64,000 nt of DNA, taken from assembly GCA_001972305.1 (NCBI GenBank), contig BDDD01000173.1, positions 365,403 to 429,402 of the forward strand, in the 5' to 3' direction. The notes under the pieces were generated by a model. It had not been told where the DNA came from, ran no database searches, and saw nothing but the letters and a program-made list of their open reading frames with translations. Source of the stretch: Cephalotus follicularis. Its lineage: Eukaryota; Streptophyta; Magnoliopsida; Oxalidales; Cephalotaceae. The position numbers and the translations under genes were made by a program. Positions 1-10,214 of the stretch are shown here, one piece after another (position 1 is the first letter of the stretch; every line of letters begins with the position of its first letter).

Positions 1-452
1 AAGATGATAGTGATGAAGAACTTGCACTCATCACTAGGAAGTTCAAAAGGTTCCTCGCAAATAAGAAGAAATTTTGAGACAAACCATATAAGAAGAGTAA
101 TCCTAAAAAATGAGATACAAGCAAGCATGAAGATATTATTCGCAACGGGGCATTTCAAGAGTGATTGTCCAAGGCTGAAAAAGAAAGAGCAAATAGAGAA
201 GAAGAAAGCTATGCTTGCAACTTGGGAAGATAGTGACGAATCAAGATCCGATGGAGAGATACAAGAAGAAGTTTCTCAATTGAATGTCCATTGAGGAGGA
301 AGAAGATAATGTCGAGGTAAGCTATGATGAACTCATAGTAATAGTAGAAAAATATAGGTTTATTATTTCCTCTTTAAAGAAAATGGTAAAGTGTTTAACT
401 ATTGAGAATAATCAATTATTAAAAATGACTACTTCTACTTTGATTAATGAAG
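1..452 (+). pseudogene. Element F gag, fragment with partial zinc knuckle
   Basis: This is the central to C-terminal part of a copia gag (nucleocapsid), which packages element RNA in virus-like particles. The open stretch 4-294 has a basic region followed by GHFKSDCPRLKKK, the second half of a CCHC knuckle, then an acidic tail (DSDESRSDGE). The same order occurs in D gag at 7220-7350. The first two cysteines of the knuckle are missing and the frame breaks after 294. The sequence stops at 452, where solo LTR A is inserted, and resumes at 23487 after a TGAAG duplication. Confidence 0.8.
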
Positions 453-1331
453 TGTAACACCCCGTTTCTATGCTTACATGTTTATCGATATATATTGTGT
501 TTATGCCTTCTGTTATATGCTACGTTGTTACAACTGTTTGATTTTATTTTGAATTGTGTTTGTTTTTTGGGCACTAAGCGTCGATGCCTTCATCAGAAAC
601 GTCGACACTTTGGTATTGTGGAACACGTCAATGCCCATAGTCTTGACATCGATGCGTTTGGCTTTTAAAGGTGTAAGCGTCGACGCCTTGCCATTACCGT
701 CGACGCTTAAGTCGGCTTTCCTTATCTGTTTGGACGGTTGCTTTGTATGGAAGAAGAGATTCTTGCCATTTTTAGTTCATCCATTTTCCTTGTTGGTTGG
801 ATGCGTTTTTGGCATGAAAAAAAAGGTGTTAATCCATCGATTTTGCCATTAAGCCAACGATTTCAGCATTTAACTTACACGTCTTCAACGGTTTTAAAAA
901 CCACTACACCTGCATTTTCTTTTCAAAACCCGGCAGCCATTTTTCTTGGATTCTCTCATCATCTGTTTGTGTAATTTAAAGGTATATCATACTACTATTT
1001 TCATTTTTACCACTTTATTAATGTTATGCAAATTACAGGGTTGTAGATTGATCAAAAACATGGTTATATCTTGTCATATACAAAATCTGTTTAAGAATAA
1101 GTAGAACCAGAAAATATATTTTGAAAATTATTGTCACTATGAGCAACCTATAATTTATATGTCTACGTTTATCTGAAATGTTATAATGGTATTTTACAAC
1201 CATGAAAGCCATGTTCTCAAACTTGCATGCTATTGTTTTATGACTAATAGTTGAAGAAAACTAGAGTTTTTTTCATCCATGTGAAATGCTAAGATATCAG
1301 AATATATATCTTCAAAGTCGTTGTTGATATG
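453..1331 (+). repeat. Solo LTR A, left part
   Basis: The LTR begins TGTAACACCCCG directly after TGAAG (448-452) and is cut at 1331 by B. Its right part is 21709-23486. It contains array cluster A1 (576-710). No A-type internal sequence is present and both LTR ends carry the same 5-bp duplication, so this is a solo LTR of about 2.65 kb left by LTR-LTR recombination. Its backbone resembles the LTRs of C, so it is probably gypsy. Confidence 0.85.
576..710 (+). repeat. TCGA palindrome array A1
   Basis: Five or six copies of the GCGTCGACGC version, for example AAGCGTCGATGCC, AACGTCGACAC, AAGCGTCGACGCC and CCGTCGACGCTT, are spaced 15-40 bp apart within the first 260 bp of LTR A. The copies are degenerate and the spacers are unrelated. 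Confidence 0.75.
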
Positions 1332-3610
1332 TGTAATGACCCGAATTTCCATTAAAGATATTAATTGTGGAAAGTTGATTTCTATTGTGTAAATTGGCAA
1401 ATAGTTCAAGGGACCCGTACTATGACCCTACGCTCGGGGGGTTCGGGGGTTCCGCTCCCCGGTGAGCGGACGGGGGGTCCCGCTGCCTGGTCAGCGGGCA
1501 GGGGCTCGAGGGCAGCGCCCTCAGAAGAAAATTGAAATTGACTATTTGAGTTGGATGAATGTCATGTTGAAAGCGTCAATCTAAAAGGTTAAGAGTTGAC
1601 AAAGATGTCTAAAGTGCCGACGGTTTTATTAAAAGAGTCGACGCTTTGGGCAACGGACGACGCTCTAATTGAAAACGTCGATGCGTTGAAGTCAAGTATG
1701 TTAGCTGACCTAGATGAAGACTTAAAGCGATGATGCTTTGTAAGAAAGCATCAGCGCTTTAGTCGGGATAGAAGTGGAGAATTCAGGTCAAGCCCGTGAC
1801 CGGCGACGCTTAGGGAGAAAACGTCGACGCTTTGAGCTACAGACAAAATGCAAAATCTGACTTTTTGGCATTTTGTGAGTAAAAATATTTAATTTTGGAC
1901 ACGTGGCAGGCCAGGGGAGGATGATATGAGATGTTATTAGGTGATATAACAGGTGTAATCACTTGGATTGGTTGAATTTGAACACATGGGCTGCCAAGAG
2001 AAGGAGTTGAGTTATGTGAGAGGGGGAGAAAACTTGCCTCCCAAGTAACCCTTATATTTAATGGCAAAGAGGGTTGAACTCAGTCATTTTGGCTGAGAAA
2101 GAAAGTGATCCTGCTAAGAGTGAAGTGGAGAATTCGTGGGAGAGCAAAAGAGAAAGAAATTCTAAAGCAAAGTAAGGAAATTCTATACCCATTTTCTACA
2201 AAGTATCCCCTGTTTTGCTTTCAATTTTACATAAGATTGTTTTGTTGATATCATTCTCAATTCTTGATGAATTTTTGAATGATTGAATGTTTTGGAAACT
2301 TCAGGATGTCCTCTTTAACTGTTATTCTTTGCATGTTTCAAGATTCTATCGATTTCTTGATGAAAATCAATGTTTTAAATTGCTGTTCGGGTACTATTTT
2401 ATTCCTAGATTATGCAGCAACTTCTTTAAATCATATCTTGCTCGATTCTTAATGAAAAATTAAATGGTTCCATGTTTCGAAAACCTTATGATGTACTCTT
2501 TAACTGTTACGTTTATGTATCTCAAAATTCTATTGAATTCTTGATGAAAGTCAATGTTTCATTTTACTGTTCATGCCCTGTTTTCTTATGGAACCAGTCA
2601 CTTTCAAAAATTCATAACAGATTCAATTCTGAACCAATTGTTATGATCTTAAGCTTTCTGAATTCATAAAGATGTCTAATTTAATGTTTATGTTTTACAT
2701 TTTATCTGAAAAGGCTTATTTATATATGAATTATCAGTTTTAGCAAAGCTATGCAAAACTGTTTTTATGAACTCATTTGAGTCAATTATTCAAATGAAGA
2801 GAAAGGTTTATGAATTGTGAAAGAAATGTTATGAAATGATTTTTATGAATGCTTTGAGCTGATCACTCAAAGCAAATGATGAATGCACGGCCCTTGGATT
2901 GCGATCCAAGGGGAATGGAGCGAGATGCTCAATGTTAATGGAGCGAGATGCTCACGGACATGCATGTGATGTAAGGATAGTAGTCGGGGAGTGCACAATG
3001 CCCCGGTGAAGCGGTGTAAAGGGTTCATTAAGGTTTTCATGACTTCTATATTTATGAAATGTGCTAGTTACGAGTTTGTAATTAGAAAAGTGATATGTTT
3101 TATGAAATGTTCTAGTTCTATGTATTGACTAGAAAAATGTTATGATGAAATGTGTTTACTATAAAAACACCTTACTGAGCTATTTTGAGCTCATTCCTTT
3201 CAATGTTGTTTTCAAATAAAATGTTTTCAGGAAATAAATGAATGGAGATTACGAGCTTAGAGGAAGCTCTTAAGAAGGAGTTTTTGTGAAAGAAAGGCTA
3301 TGCGATGATGTTGCATTAATGTTTTAATATGTAATAAGAACAAAGTGTTTCCGCTGTATTATATGTTTATGTAGAAGGATGATCCTATGTATATGTAGAC
3401 CAACGATATGGTTATGACATCTTTACATAAGATGATTATGTGTAAAGTTTGAATTTAAGATTATGTATTATGTTAGAAGATATGAGTTTATGTTGTAATG
3501 TACTTTTAGAGAAGTGTACCCAAGGATGTAACGTTTCACACCCAACGTAATGCGACCGATCCTCGAGGTTTGCTTTGAGCTATTAGCGTGCTCGGGTCGG
3601 GGGCGTTACA
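1332..3610 (+). repeat. Element B 5' LTR
   Basis: This 2279-bp LTR matches 19454-21703 along its length with scattered substitutions and small indels. Both carry the GC-rich stretch near 1430-1510, array B1 (1571-1834), a TATA-like TTATATTTAAT at about 2056 with long AT-rich sequence after it, and the terminal CGGGGGCGTTACA. The array lies upstream of the TATA-like motif. Confidence 0.9.
1571..1834 (+). repeat. TCGA palindrome array B1
   Basis: About nine degenerate copies of the GCGTCGACGCTT version, for example GAGTCGACGCTTT, AACGTCGATGCG, CGGCGACGCTTAG and AACGTCGACGCTTT. The homologous cluster in the 3' LTR is 19693-19956. Confidence 0.75.
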
Positions 3611-3614
3611 AGAA

Positions 3615-3626
3615 TGGTATCAGAGA
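3615..3626 (+). promoter_or_regulatory. Element B primer binding site
   Basis: TGGTATCAGAGA starts four bases after the LTR end at 3610. It matches the 3' end of plant initiator tRNA-Met, which primes minus-strand DNA synthesis. Confidence 0.9.
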
Positions 3627-3681
3627 TAATTGTGATACATGTTGAGGATATGATTTGTGTATTTGCTAACCTGGTTTTCAG

Positions 3682-4068
3682 ATGTCAACAACGAGCGAAT
3701 CCAACTCCAATTCTAGTACAGGATTCTCCCGTTGTGGGTCATTCGAAACGGTACACTGGCTAGTACCAACCCTGATAGCTGAAAACCAACAATTATGCGA
3801 AGAAAAGGAAGAGTTAAGACAATTGGTAGCAAATAATAGAGAGAAATTCTATACACACATTTACCAGATGGAGGCAGAGTACCACCAAGAATTAGAAAGG
3901 AAAGACGAAATCCTCAGAGAAATTAAATCTGGCCTTAGGGTACTTACGAGATACATTTGGGGGCTTAATGACATTGTGATGACTGGTGTTAGAGAAAACC
4001 TCAGAATGATTATAAGACGGATCCAACAAGAAATACCTGATGATGATGTCCCTAGTGATGAAGACTAG
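3682..4068 (+). CDS. Small coiled-coil ORF upstream of gag in element B
   Basis: This 128-residue ORF lies between the PBS and the gag start at 4313. It is uninterrupted, although gag and pol of the same element carry many stops. The N-terminus is rich in Ser/Thr/Asn. Residues of about 30-85 are rich in Glu, Lys, Gln and Leu (ENQQLCEEKEELRQL, YHQELERKDEILREI) and look like a coiled coil. The C-terminus is acidic (DDDVPSDED). There is no signal peptide, membrane segment or zinc knuckle. It starts just after a splice-acceptor-like TGGTTTTCAG. I do not recognise the family. It could be an accessory element protein, a detached gag N-terminus, or a chance ORF; the acidic end and long heptad-like stretch argue for real coding. 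Confidence 0.55.
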   Translation: MSTTSESNSNSSTGFSRCGSFETVHWLVPTLIAENQQLCEEKEELRQLVANNREKFYTHIYQMEAEYHQELERKDEILREIKSGLRVLTRYIWGLNDIVMTGVRENLRMIIRRIQQEIPDDDVPSDED

Positions 4069-4312
4069 GGTAACGATAAAGAAGTTTTGTAAAAATGTTT
4101 AAATGTGGACAGGTGAAAATGTGACATAAGTGTGAAATGAAGTGTAGGAAATGTATAAAGGTGAAAGGAAGTGTAGGAAATGTATAAAGGTCTATGAGAT
4201 AAATAAAGCTGTTAGTTCCTTGCATGATCTTGAGCATTAGAATTTAACTGCTTTACCTAGCATATGAGTAGAATTGCTTAAGATTAAGAACTAACCTACA
4301 GATGCTAACTAG

Positions 4313-5030
4313 ATGGCCGACGCGAGAAGAGGAAGAGGACAAAGAAGAAGCGGAAATATAAGAAACAACGAGGATGATAATTCGCTGAGCACGATTTTAA
4401 ACAGATTGGCTCAAGTTATTGTCGACAACAACGTCAATAATCAGCAAGAGCATCCACCATCAAGGCCGACGCTAGAACAGTTTGCGAGGCACAATCCGAA
4501 AATCTTTTCGGGAACAACCGATCCTTTGGAAGCGGAAGCATGAATCAAAGAGAATGAGAAGATTTTTAGAGCTTTGGATTGCACAGACCGACAGAAAGTA
4601 GAGTTTTCAATATACAAGTTAGATGGAGAGGCGGATCAATGGTGGTGTATGATTGAAAGGACAAAGACGCATCGAGAAAGAGAAGCCATGACGTGGGAAG
4701 GGTTCAAGGAAATATTTATGAACAAATATTTTCCGCAAGCTTTGAGGGATAAAATGGAGGAAGATTTTCTCCAACTGGATCAAGGTGAGTCCGAAACAGT
4801 GGCTCAGTACGAAGCAAACTTTGCTAGAATGTCTCATTATGCGACTCATCTGGTATCAACAGAAGAAAGAAGGGCAAACAGGTTTTGCCAAGGTCTGAAA
4901 TCTTACATCAGGAGGCTGGTAATAGCACAAGATCTGTAGACTTATGACGCGATTTGAGGTGTGCACTGAGGATAGAAATTGATAACCAAAGATATCAGCA
5001 AAGACGGGCTGAACAAGGGCAAGGGAAGAG
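4313..5030 (+). pseudogene. Element B gag, N-terminal part
   Basis: This is a gypsy capsid/gag region with an Arg-rich start (DARRGRGQRR), then the retrotransposon gag signature: ALDCTDRQKVEFSIYKLDGEADQWW, WEGFKEIFMNKYFPQ and a QYEANFARMSHYA segment. The start at 4313 gives the normal gypsy N-terminus. A stop at 4541 replaces a Trp codon (TGG to TGA), and further stops follow at about 4937. D interrupts the gene at 5030. The rest of gag, with the knuckles, is at 10813. Confidence 0.85.
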
Positions 5031-5146
5031 TGTTGACGATTCAGTCTCAATCCTAGTATTGATGATAACATATTTGCATTTAACGAGTTTACTTGATGTG
5101 CAAGATATTAGAAAGTTCCACAAAAGGCAAAAATCATCTGCAGGGC

Positions 5147-5665
5147 AAAGACATCGACCTTCAAGCAAAGACATCGACGTACGTACAAAAGACATCATTC
5201 CCTTTCAAGAAGACATCGACGTCTTTAGTGCCAAAAGTTACAGATCAAATTTTAATGAAGACATCGATCCCTACAAGCAAAGACATCGACGTCCGTACAA
5301 AAGACATCGATCCCTATCAGGAAGACATCGACGTCTTAAGGTGCAAAAGTTACAGGTCAAAATTGATTCATCACATCGATCCTTTCTCATGAAGACATCG
5401 ACGTCCATAAAAAGAAGTCGATCCCTTTCCATAGACATCGACGCATTTCTAGACCTATCTGAAATTTCCAGAAAAGACATCGACCCCTATAGAAGAAGTC
5501 GATGTGATGCTCATAGCCTCAAATGCCTGGACATATTCCCAGAAAAGACATCGACGTCTTTTTAAATGGATTGACCAGGGAAACATGGAACGGCTAGTAA
5601 ACGCACTTGCAACGGTTAGCAACTATCAAAGACATCGACGCCTTTCTAAAGACATCGACATCTTT
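5147..5665 (+). repeat. TCGA palindrome array D1
   Basis: About twenty copies of the GACATCGACGTCTTT version, for example AAGACATCGACGTC, AAGAAGTCGATCCC and AAAGACATCGACGCC, at roughly 20-40 bp intervals. The cluster ends about 90 bp upstream of the TATA box. Confidence 0.85.
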
Positions 5666-5733
5666 ATGTCAGCAGAGACAAATTCAAAGTTGCACTAACA
5701 CATTTTAAAATCAAAAGCTTCCATGAATTATGC

Positions 5734-5765
5734 AGCGGCTACAAATCTTTTCTGCCTATAAAAGG
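5734..5765 (+). promoter_or_regulatory. Element D LTR core promoter
   Basis: AGCGGCTA (5734-5741) precedes CTATAAAAGG (5756-5765). The same pairing, (A/G)CGGCTA then TATA 15-22 bp downstream, is seen in the LTR of F and at 55418-55449. This is a likely RNA polymerase II promoter for genomic RNA. Confidence 0.65.
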
Positions 5766-6294
5766 AAGACTCAAACCTCAGAAGAAACAGAACAATGAAG
5801 CAAGATTCAACAATAATTACACAACATCAAGAGAGATATCAAATTCAAGCATTCTAGTGTCTAAAAGCTCAAAGTGCTCTATAGTGTTCTAAAAGGCTTC
5901 TAAGCTCTATCTTTTGAGCTTTTCTGAGTGTTTCATATTGTGATCTGTATAAGTCATATCAACCTATTTGAGAGGTTATCTTGTAAACACTTTCACAAAT
6001 TACTTGTAAAAGAGGAGAATCCTCTAAGGTCTTGAGGTCAAGGTCTTGTGATTGAGGTCAATCACGAAATTCTAAGGTGTAACGAATTGCTACCATAATC
6101 AATTCGAGATAGTGGAAACTCAAGGAGCTCCCTTGGGAAAAGTGGACGTAGGCAAGAGTTAGCCGAACCACTCTAAATTCGAAGAAGTTTTTCTTTCCCT
6201 TCACTATTTACTTTGAAAGTTTTTAAATTCCCGATTTTTACATCAATATTCAATTCACCCCCCCTCTTGTATATTGCAAGAGTGTTTATTTCAA

Positions 6295-6307
6295 TTGGTA
6301 TCAGAGA
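6295..6307 (+). promoter_or_regulatory. Element D primer binding site
   Basis: TTGGTATCAGAGA begins two bases after the LTR end and matches the initiator tRNA-Met complement used by plant copia elements. Confidence 0.9.
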
Positions 6308-6351
6308 GGTTAATCTTATTTCTTAATTGTTAGAAATTACAAAGATCCTTC

Positions 6352-7992
6352 ATGGAATTGAATATGTCAAACAAGGAAAGCATGTCAATCTCAAAGCCTC
6401 CATTTTTCGATGGAAACAACTATAGTCATTGGAAAGCAAAGATGACAATATTTATTCAAGCTCTTGACTTCAACTTATGGGACATCATCATTGACGGCCC
6501 GGAACTTCCTCACATCATCTCGCAAGAAGGTATCAAAATCCTCAAACCGAGAAGCTCATATACGGATGATGATAGAAAGAAGGTACAATTAAATGCTAAA
6601 GCTAACCATGTTATTATATGTGCTTTAAACTCAAATGAATTCAATAGAGTATCATCATGTACCACCGTAAAAGAGATGTGGTATAGACTAGAGGTTACCT
6701 ATGAAGGAACCAACCAAGTCAAAGATGCTAAAATAAATATGCTTGTAAGAGAATACGAAATGTTCTCTAAGAAGGAAAATGAAAACATTTCCGGTATGTT
6801 TGTTATATTTACAAATATTATTAATTCTTTACAATCTTTAAATAAATGCTACACTAATAGTGAGATGGTAAGAAAGATACTTAGGTGTCTGCCCAAAAGT
6901 TGGATGCCTAAGGTTACGGCTATAGAGGAAGCAAAAGACCTCAACACCTTGCCGCTTGAAGAACTTCTTGGATCACTCATGACACATGAAATGACCATCA
7001 AAAACCATGAGGATGATGAAGAACAAGACAAGAAGAAAAAGGAAGTAATAGCATTCAAATCTTCTACAACGGACTCAAGTGAAGAGGATAGTGATGATGA
7101 AATGGCCTTGATCACAAGAAGATTCAAGAAATACCTAGCAAAGAAGAAGTTTGGAAGCAAACACTTCAAGAAGACTTTACCATCAAAATCCGAAACAAAG
7201 AAGGAAGAGATAATTTGTTTCGAATGCAACAAACCCAGACATTGCAAGAGTGAATGTCCAAGATTGAAGAAAGCAAAAGACACAATCAAGAAGAAGAAAG
7301 CTATGCTTGCTACATGGTCGGATAGTGATGAATCAAACTCCGATGAAAAAGAAAACCAAGAAGTAGCACAAATAGCATTGATGGCAATCAACGATAGTGA
7401 TGAAGATGAAGATGAAGATGAAGATGAAAACGAGGTAAGTGAACTTCTTGAATTACTTGAGAAATTTAGCTTAGAAAATACTTCTCTTAAAAAGACCATT
7501 AAAGCACTTAATAAAGAAAATGTTAGCTTAAAACATGAAATAGAATGTCTATCTAATAAGTCCTTAGATGATAAAACTATCTATCTTGAAAAGGAAAATT
7601 GGACTCTAAAAATAGAAATTGATGCCCTTAAAAAGACATTTTCCAAGTTTTTAAATAGTAGTGAAAAACTTGACAAACTCTTAGGACTTCAAAGATGTGT
7701 TTTTAATAAAGCTGGGCTAGGCTATGATGAGATGAACAATGTTAAGCATTTTCAAAAATATCTTGAAAACAAAGATAGTAAAAAGACCTCATCTAGCATA
7801 GCTTGCACCTATTGCAATAAATATGGTCAGACTACACAAAATTGTTATCATAAGAAAAATAACATGCACAAGAGAAATTTATCATTGAAAAATAAAGTGT
7901 TTAAATTAAGAACTATATGGGTTCCTAAAGGAATATTTTTTACTAACCCCCCCGGACCCAAAGCAACTTGGGTATCAAAGTCTTCAACATAA
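6352..7992 (+). CDS. Element D gag polyprotein (546 residues)
   Basis: This is an intact copia gag. The N-terminus has the copia signature KPPFFDGNNYSHWKAKM (residues of about 15-30). The middle includes TVKEMWYRLEVTYEGTNQVK and the segment around residues 190-220. At about residues 298-311 a CCHC knuckle reads CFECNKPRHCKSEC, with Arg where Gly is usual before His. A GAT/GAA run encodes an acidic tract near residue 350, and a coiled-coil-like region follows. A second knuckle near residue 500 (CTYCNKYGQTTQNC) has Gln in place of the zinc-binding His. The length fits SIRE-type gag. The pol ORF follows 17 bases after the stop, in the -1 frame. Confidence 0.88.
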   Translation: MELNMSNKESMSISKPPFFDGNNYSHWKAKMTIFIQALDFNLWDIIIDGPELPHIISQEGIKILKPRSSYTDDDRKKVQLNAKANHVIICALNSNEFNRVSSCTTVKEMWYRLEVTYEGTNQVKDAKINMLVREYEMFSKKENENISGMFVIFTNIINSLQSLNKCYTNSEMVRKILRCLPKSWMPKVTAIEEAKDLNTLPLEELLGSLMTHEMTIKNHEDDEEQDKKKKEVIAFKSSTTDSSEEDSDDEMALITRRFKKYLAKKKFGSKHFKKTLPSKSETKKEEIICFECNKPRHCKSECPRLKKAKDTIKKKKAMLATWSDSDESNSDEKENQEVAQIALMAINDSDEDEDEDEDENEVSELLELLEKFSLENTSLKKTIKALNKENVSLKHEIECLSNKSLDDKTIYLEKENWTLKIEIDALKKTFSKFLNSSEKLDKLLGLQRCVFNKAGLGYDEMNNVKHFQKYLENKDSKKTSSSIACTYCNKYGQTTQNCYHKKNNMHKRNLSLKNKVFKLRTIWVPKGIFFTNPPGPKATWVSKSST

Positions 7993-8009
7993 ATTCTCTT
8001 GTTTTGTAG

Positions 8010-9650
8010 ATGTCACCAAAGAGAAATCATTGGTACCTCGATAGTGGATGCTCTAAGCACATGACGGGTAATAAGCGCCTATTTATAACTTGGAAACCAA
8101 AAGACAGAGGTAACGTAACCTTTGGAGACAACACAAAAGGACAAATCGTTGGAACCGGCTCCATAGGTAATAAAGATATTACTATTACTAATGCATTGCA
8201 TGTAAATGGACTCAAACACAATCTCTTGAGCATAAGTCAATTATGTGACAAGAATTGTAGAGTTATTTTCGAAAATACATCATGTAGAGTTGTAGACAAC
8301 AACAATAATGCTACTAAGTTTATTGGACAAAGAGAAGGCAATGTATATGTTATAAATTTAAATGACCTTCAAAATCAAAATGTAAAATGCCTTGTCTCTT
8401 TAAATGAAGATAGTTGGATGTGGCATAGAAGGCTTGGACATGTTAGTATGAAAACCATTGCTAAAATTTTGAAACATGACTTAGTAAAAGGTCTTCCAAA
8501 ATTGAGCTTTCAAAAAGATAAATTATGTAATGCTTGCCAACAAGGAAAACAAATAAGAGCAAGTTTCAAATCTACCAACATTGTCTCAACTTCTAGGCCA
8601 CTCGAACTAATTCATATGGATCTTTTTGGACCAATAAACATAAGAAGCTTAGGTGGTAAATCTTATGCCTATGTTATTGTTGATGACTACACTAGGTACA
8701 CATGGGTTTATTTTTTAGCACATAAAAGTGAAACTTTTACATTCTCTGCAAATTTTTGTAAAATTGTTCAAAAAGAAAAAGGACTTTCAATTTTGAAAAT
8801 TAGAAGTGATCATGGCAAAGAATTCGAAAATAATATTTTTGATGATTATTGTATTAAAAATGGTTTTAAACATGAATTTTCAACCCCTAGGACTCCTCAA
8901 CAAAATGGAGTCGTTGAAAGGAGAAATAGAACCTTGGAAGAGATGACTAGAACCAAGCTTTGCGAAAATGATTTACCAAAATGTTTTTGGGCCGAAGCCA
9001 CAAACACCGCATGTTATATTTTAAATAGAACATCAATAAGGCCAATTCTCAAAAAGACTCCATACGAATTATGGAAGGAGAGAAAGCCTAACATTAGTCA
9101 CTTCCGTGCCTTCGGATGCAAGTGCTTCATACACAACAATGGAAAAGATCAACTTGGTAAGTTCGATTCTAAAGCAGATGAAGGTATATTTCTTGGATAC
9201 TCCCTTACTAGTAGAGCTTATAGATGTTTCAATAAACGTACACTACTAGTAGAAGAATCTATGCATGTTGTATTTGATGAATTACATGATACAAGTTCAC
9301 ATATGCATGATAGTATAGAATTTCATGAACCTTCGGAGGGCATAGATGTGGAACCTAAGGATAGTTACCAAAAAGAACTTATAGATAAGACATACAAGGT
9401 TGTTAGAGATCACCCTCATGAAGCCATCATTGGTAATATTCAACAAGGCATTAGGACTAGATCTAGTGCAAACACTTGTAACTATGTTGCATTCCTTTCT
9501 CACTTAGAACCCAAGAACTTTGTAGAAGCCGAAAAGGATGAAAATTGGATTGTAGCTATGCAAGAAAAAAACAAGTGGCGGATATTTTCACTAAACCTCT
9601 TGATGAAAATTCTTTTTCAAAATTTAGAAGAGAATTAGGTTTATGTGAGC
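8010..9650 (+). pseudogene. Element D pol: protease and integrase, RT deleted
   Basis: The ORF starts with protease (WYLDSGCSKHMTG, with the active-site DSG intact). It continues into the pre-integrase zinc finger (HRRLGH ... CNACQQGKQ) and the integrase core with the D, D, E residues in LELIHMDLFG, IRSDHGKEF and QQNGVVERRNR. After the integrase C-terminus the reading passes from NWIVAMQEKN directly into the RNase H end (bases 9576-9650, which read VADIFTKPLDE in another frame). F ends its pol with the same tail, so RT and nearly all RNase H were removed by one deletion at about 9572. The integrase may still fold; replication needs an outside RT. Confidence 0.88.
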
Positions 9651-9765
9651 TTGAATGATGTTTATTTGTTTGAATGATTCATTTAATTATATGCTCATTT
9701 GATGTGATGATTGATTGTTAGTTGTTATTGTGTTTTTGTTCTTTACTATTCTGGTTTTTAATAAA

Positions 9766-10012
9766 AACGTCGACTTCTTTTCTGCAAAATTTCATGTTTT
9801 ATGAAATCACGTCGATCTCTTTGACAAAACATCGATTTCTTTGTGTTTCTCTGAAACACGTCGACTTCTTTATAAACGCGTCGATGCTTTTCAAAACGCA
9901 GAGTTTTCTGAATCGATTCCCTTCGTTCTTTTTACAGAACGCGTCGACGTCTTTATAATCATGTCGACGTCTTTAACCCTGAAATCGACTTTTTCATAAA
10001 AACGTCGATCTC
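9766..10012 (+). repeat. TCGA palindrome array D2, pol to extra-ORF spacer
   Basis: About ten copies, for example AACGTCGACTTCTTT, CACGTCGATCTCTTT and GCGTCGACGTCTTT, lie between the end of pol and the extra ORF and outside the LTR. The version (GTC/TTC followed by TTT) matches the LTR array D1 of this element. Confidence 0.8.
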
Positions 10013-10214
10013 ATGCTCATATCACTCTTTAATCCTATTCTAAGCATCTCAAAAAAATTTCTCTCTCTAGTTTTCTTTCAAAAATCGTTCCAATAGTTAG
10101 AATATCATCTCTCCAACTCTTTTTCATCATCAAAAACCAATTTTCTCTCTTCCAATCCAACTGTGTTTGTCATTATCTGTGTTTTTCTGTTGTGCTCACC
10201 AGGTGTTTGTCAAA

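Larger units (their letters stand above)
5031..6293 (+). repeat. Element D 5' LTR
   Basis: This 1263-bp LTR starts TGTTGACG and ends TATTTCA, two bases before the PBS. Array D1 lies upstream of a TATA box (CTATAAAAGG, 5756-5765). A conserved potential hairpin (6141-6172, AGTGG to CCACT) and a C-rich tract (6258-6264) lie near the end. Start, TATA region and hairpin block are homologous to the LTR of F and to 54718-55980. Confidence 0.9.

Noticed and set aside
5147-5665. Array D1 as a CRISPR-like or satellite array
   Set aside because: Copies are short, degenerate, irregularly spaced, and the spacers are neither of constant length nor unique protospacer-like units. A plant LTR context explains the location.
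6849-7499. 216-codon minus-strand open stretch opposite D gag
   Set aside because: Shadow of gag: the serine run is the antisense of the GAT/GAA acidic tract.
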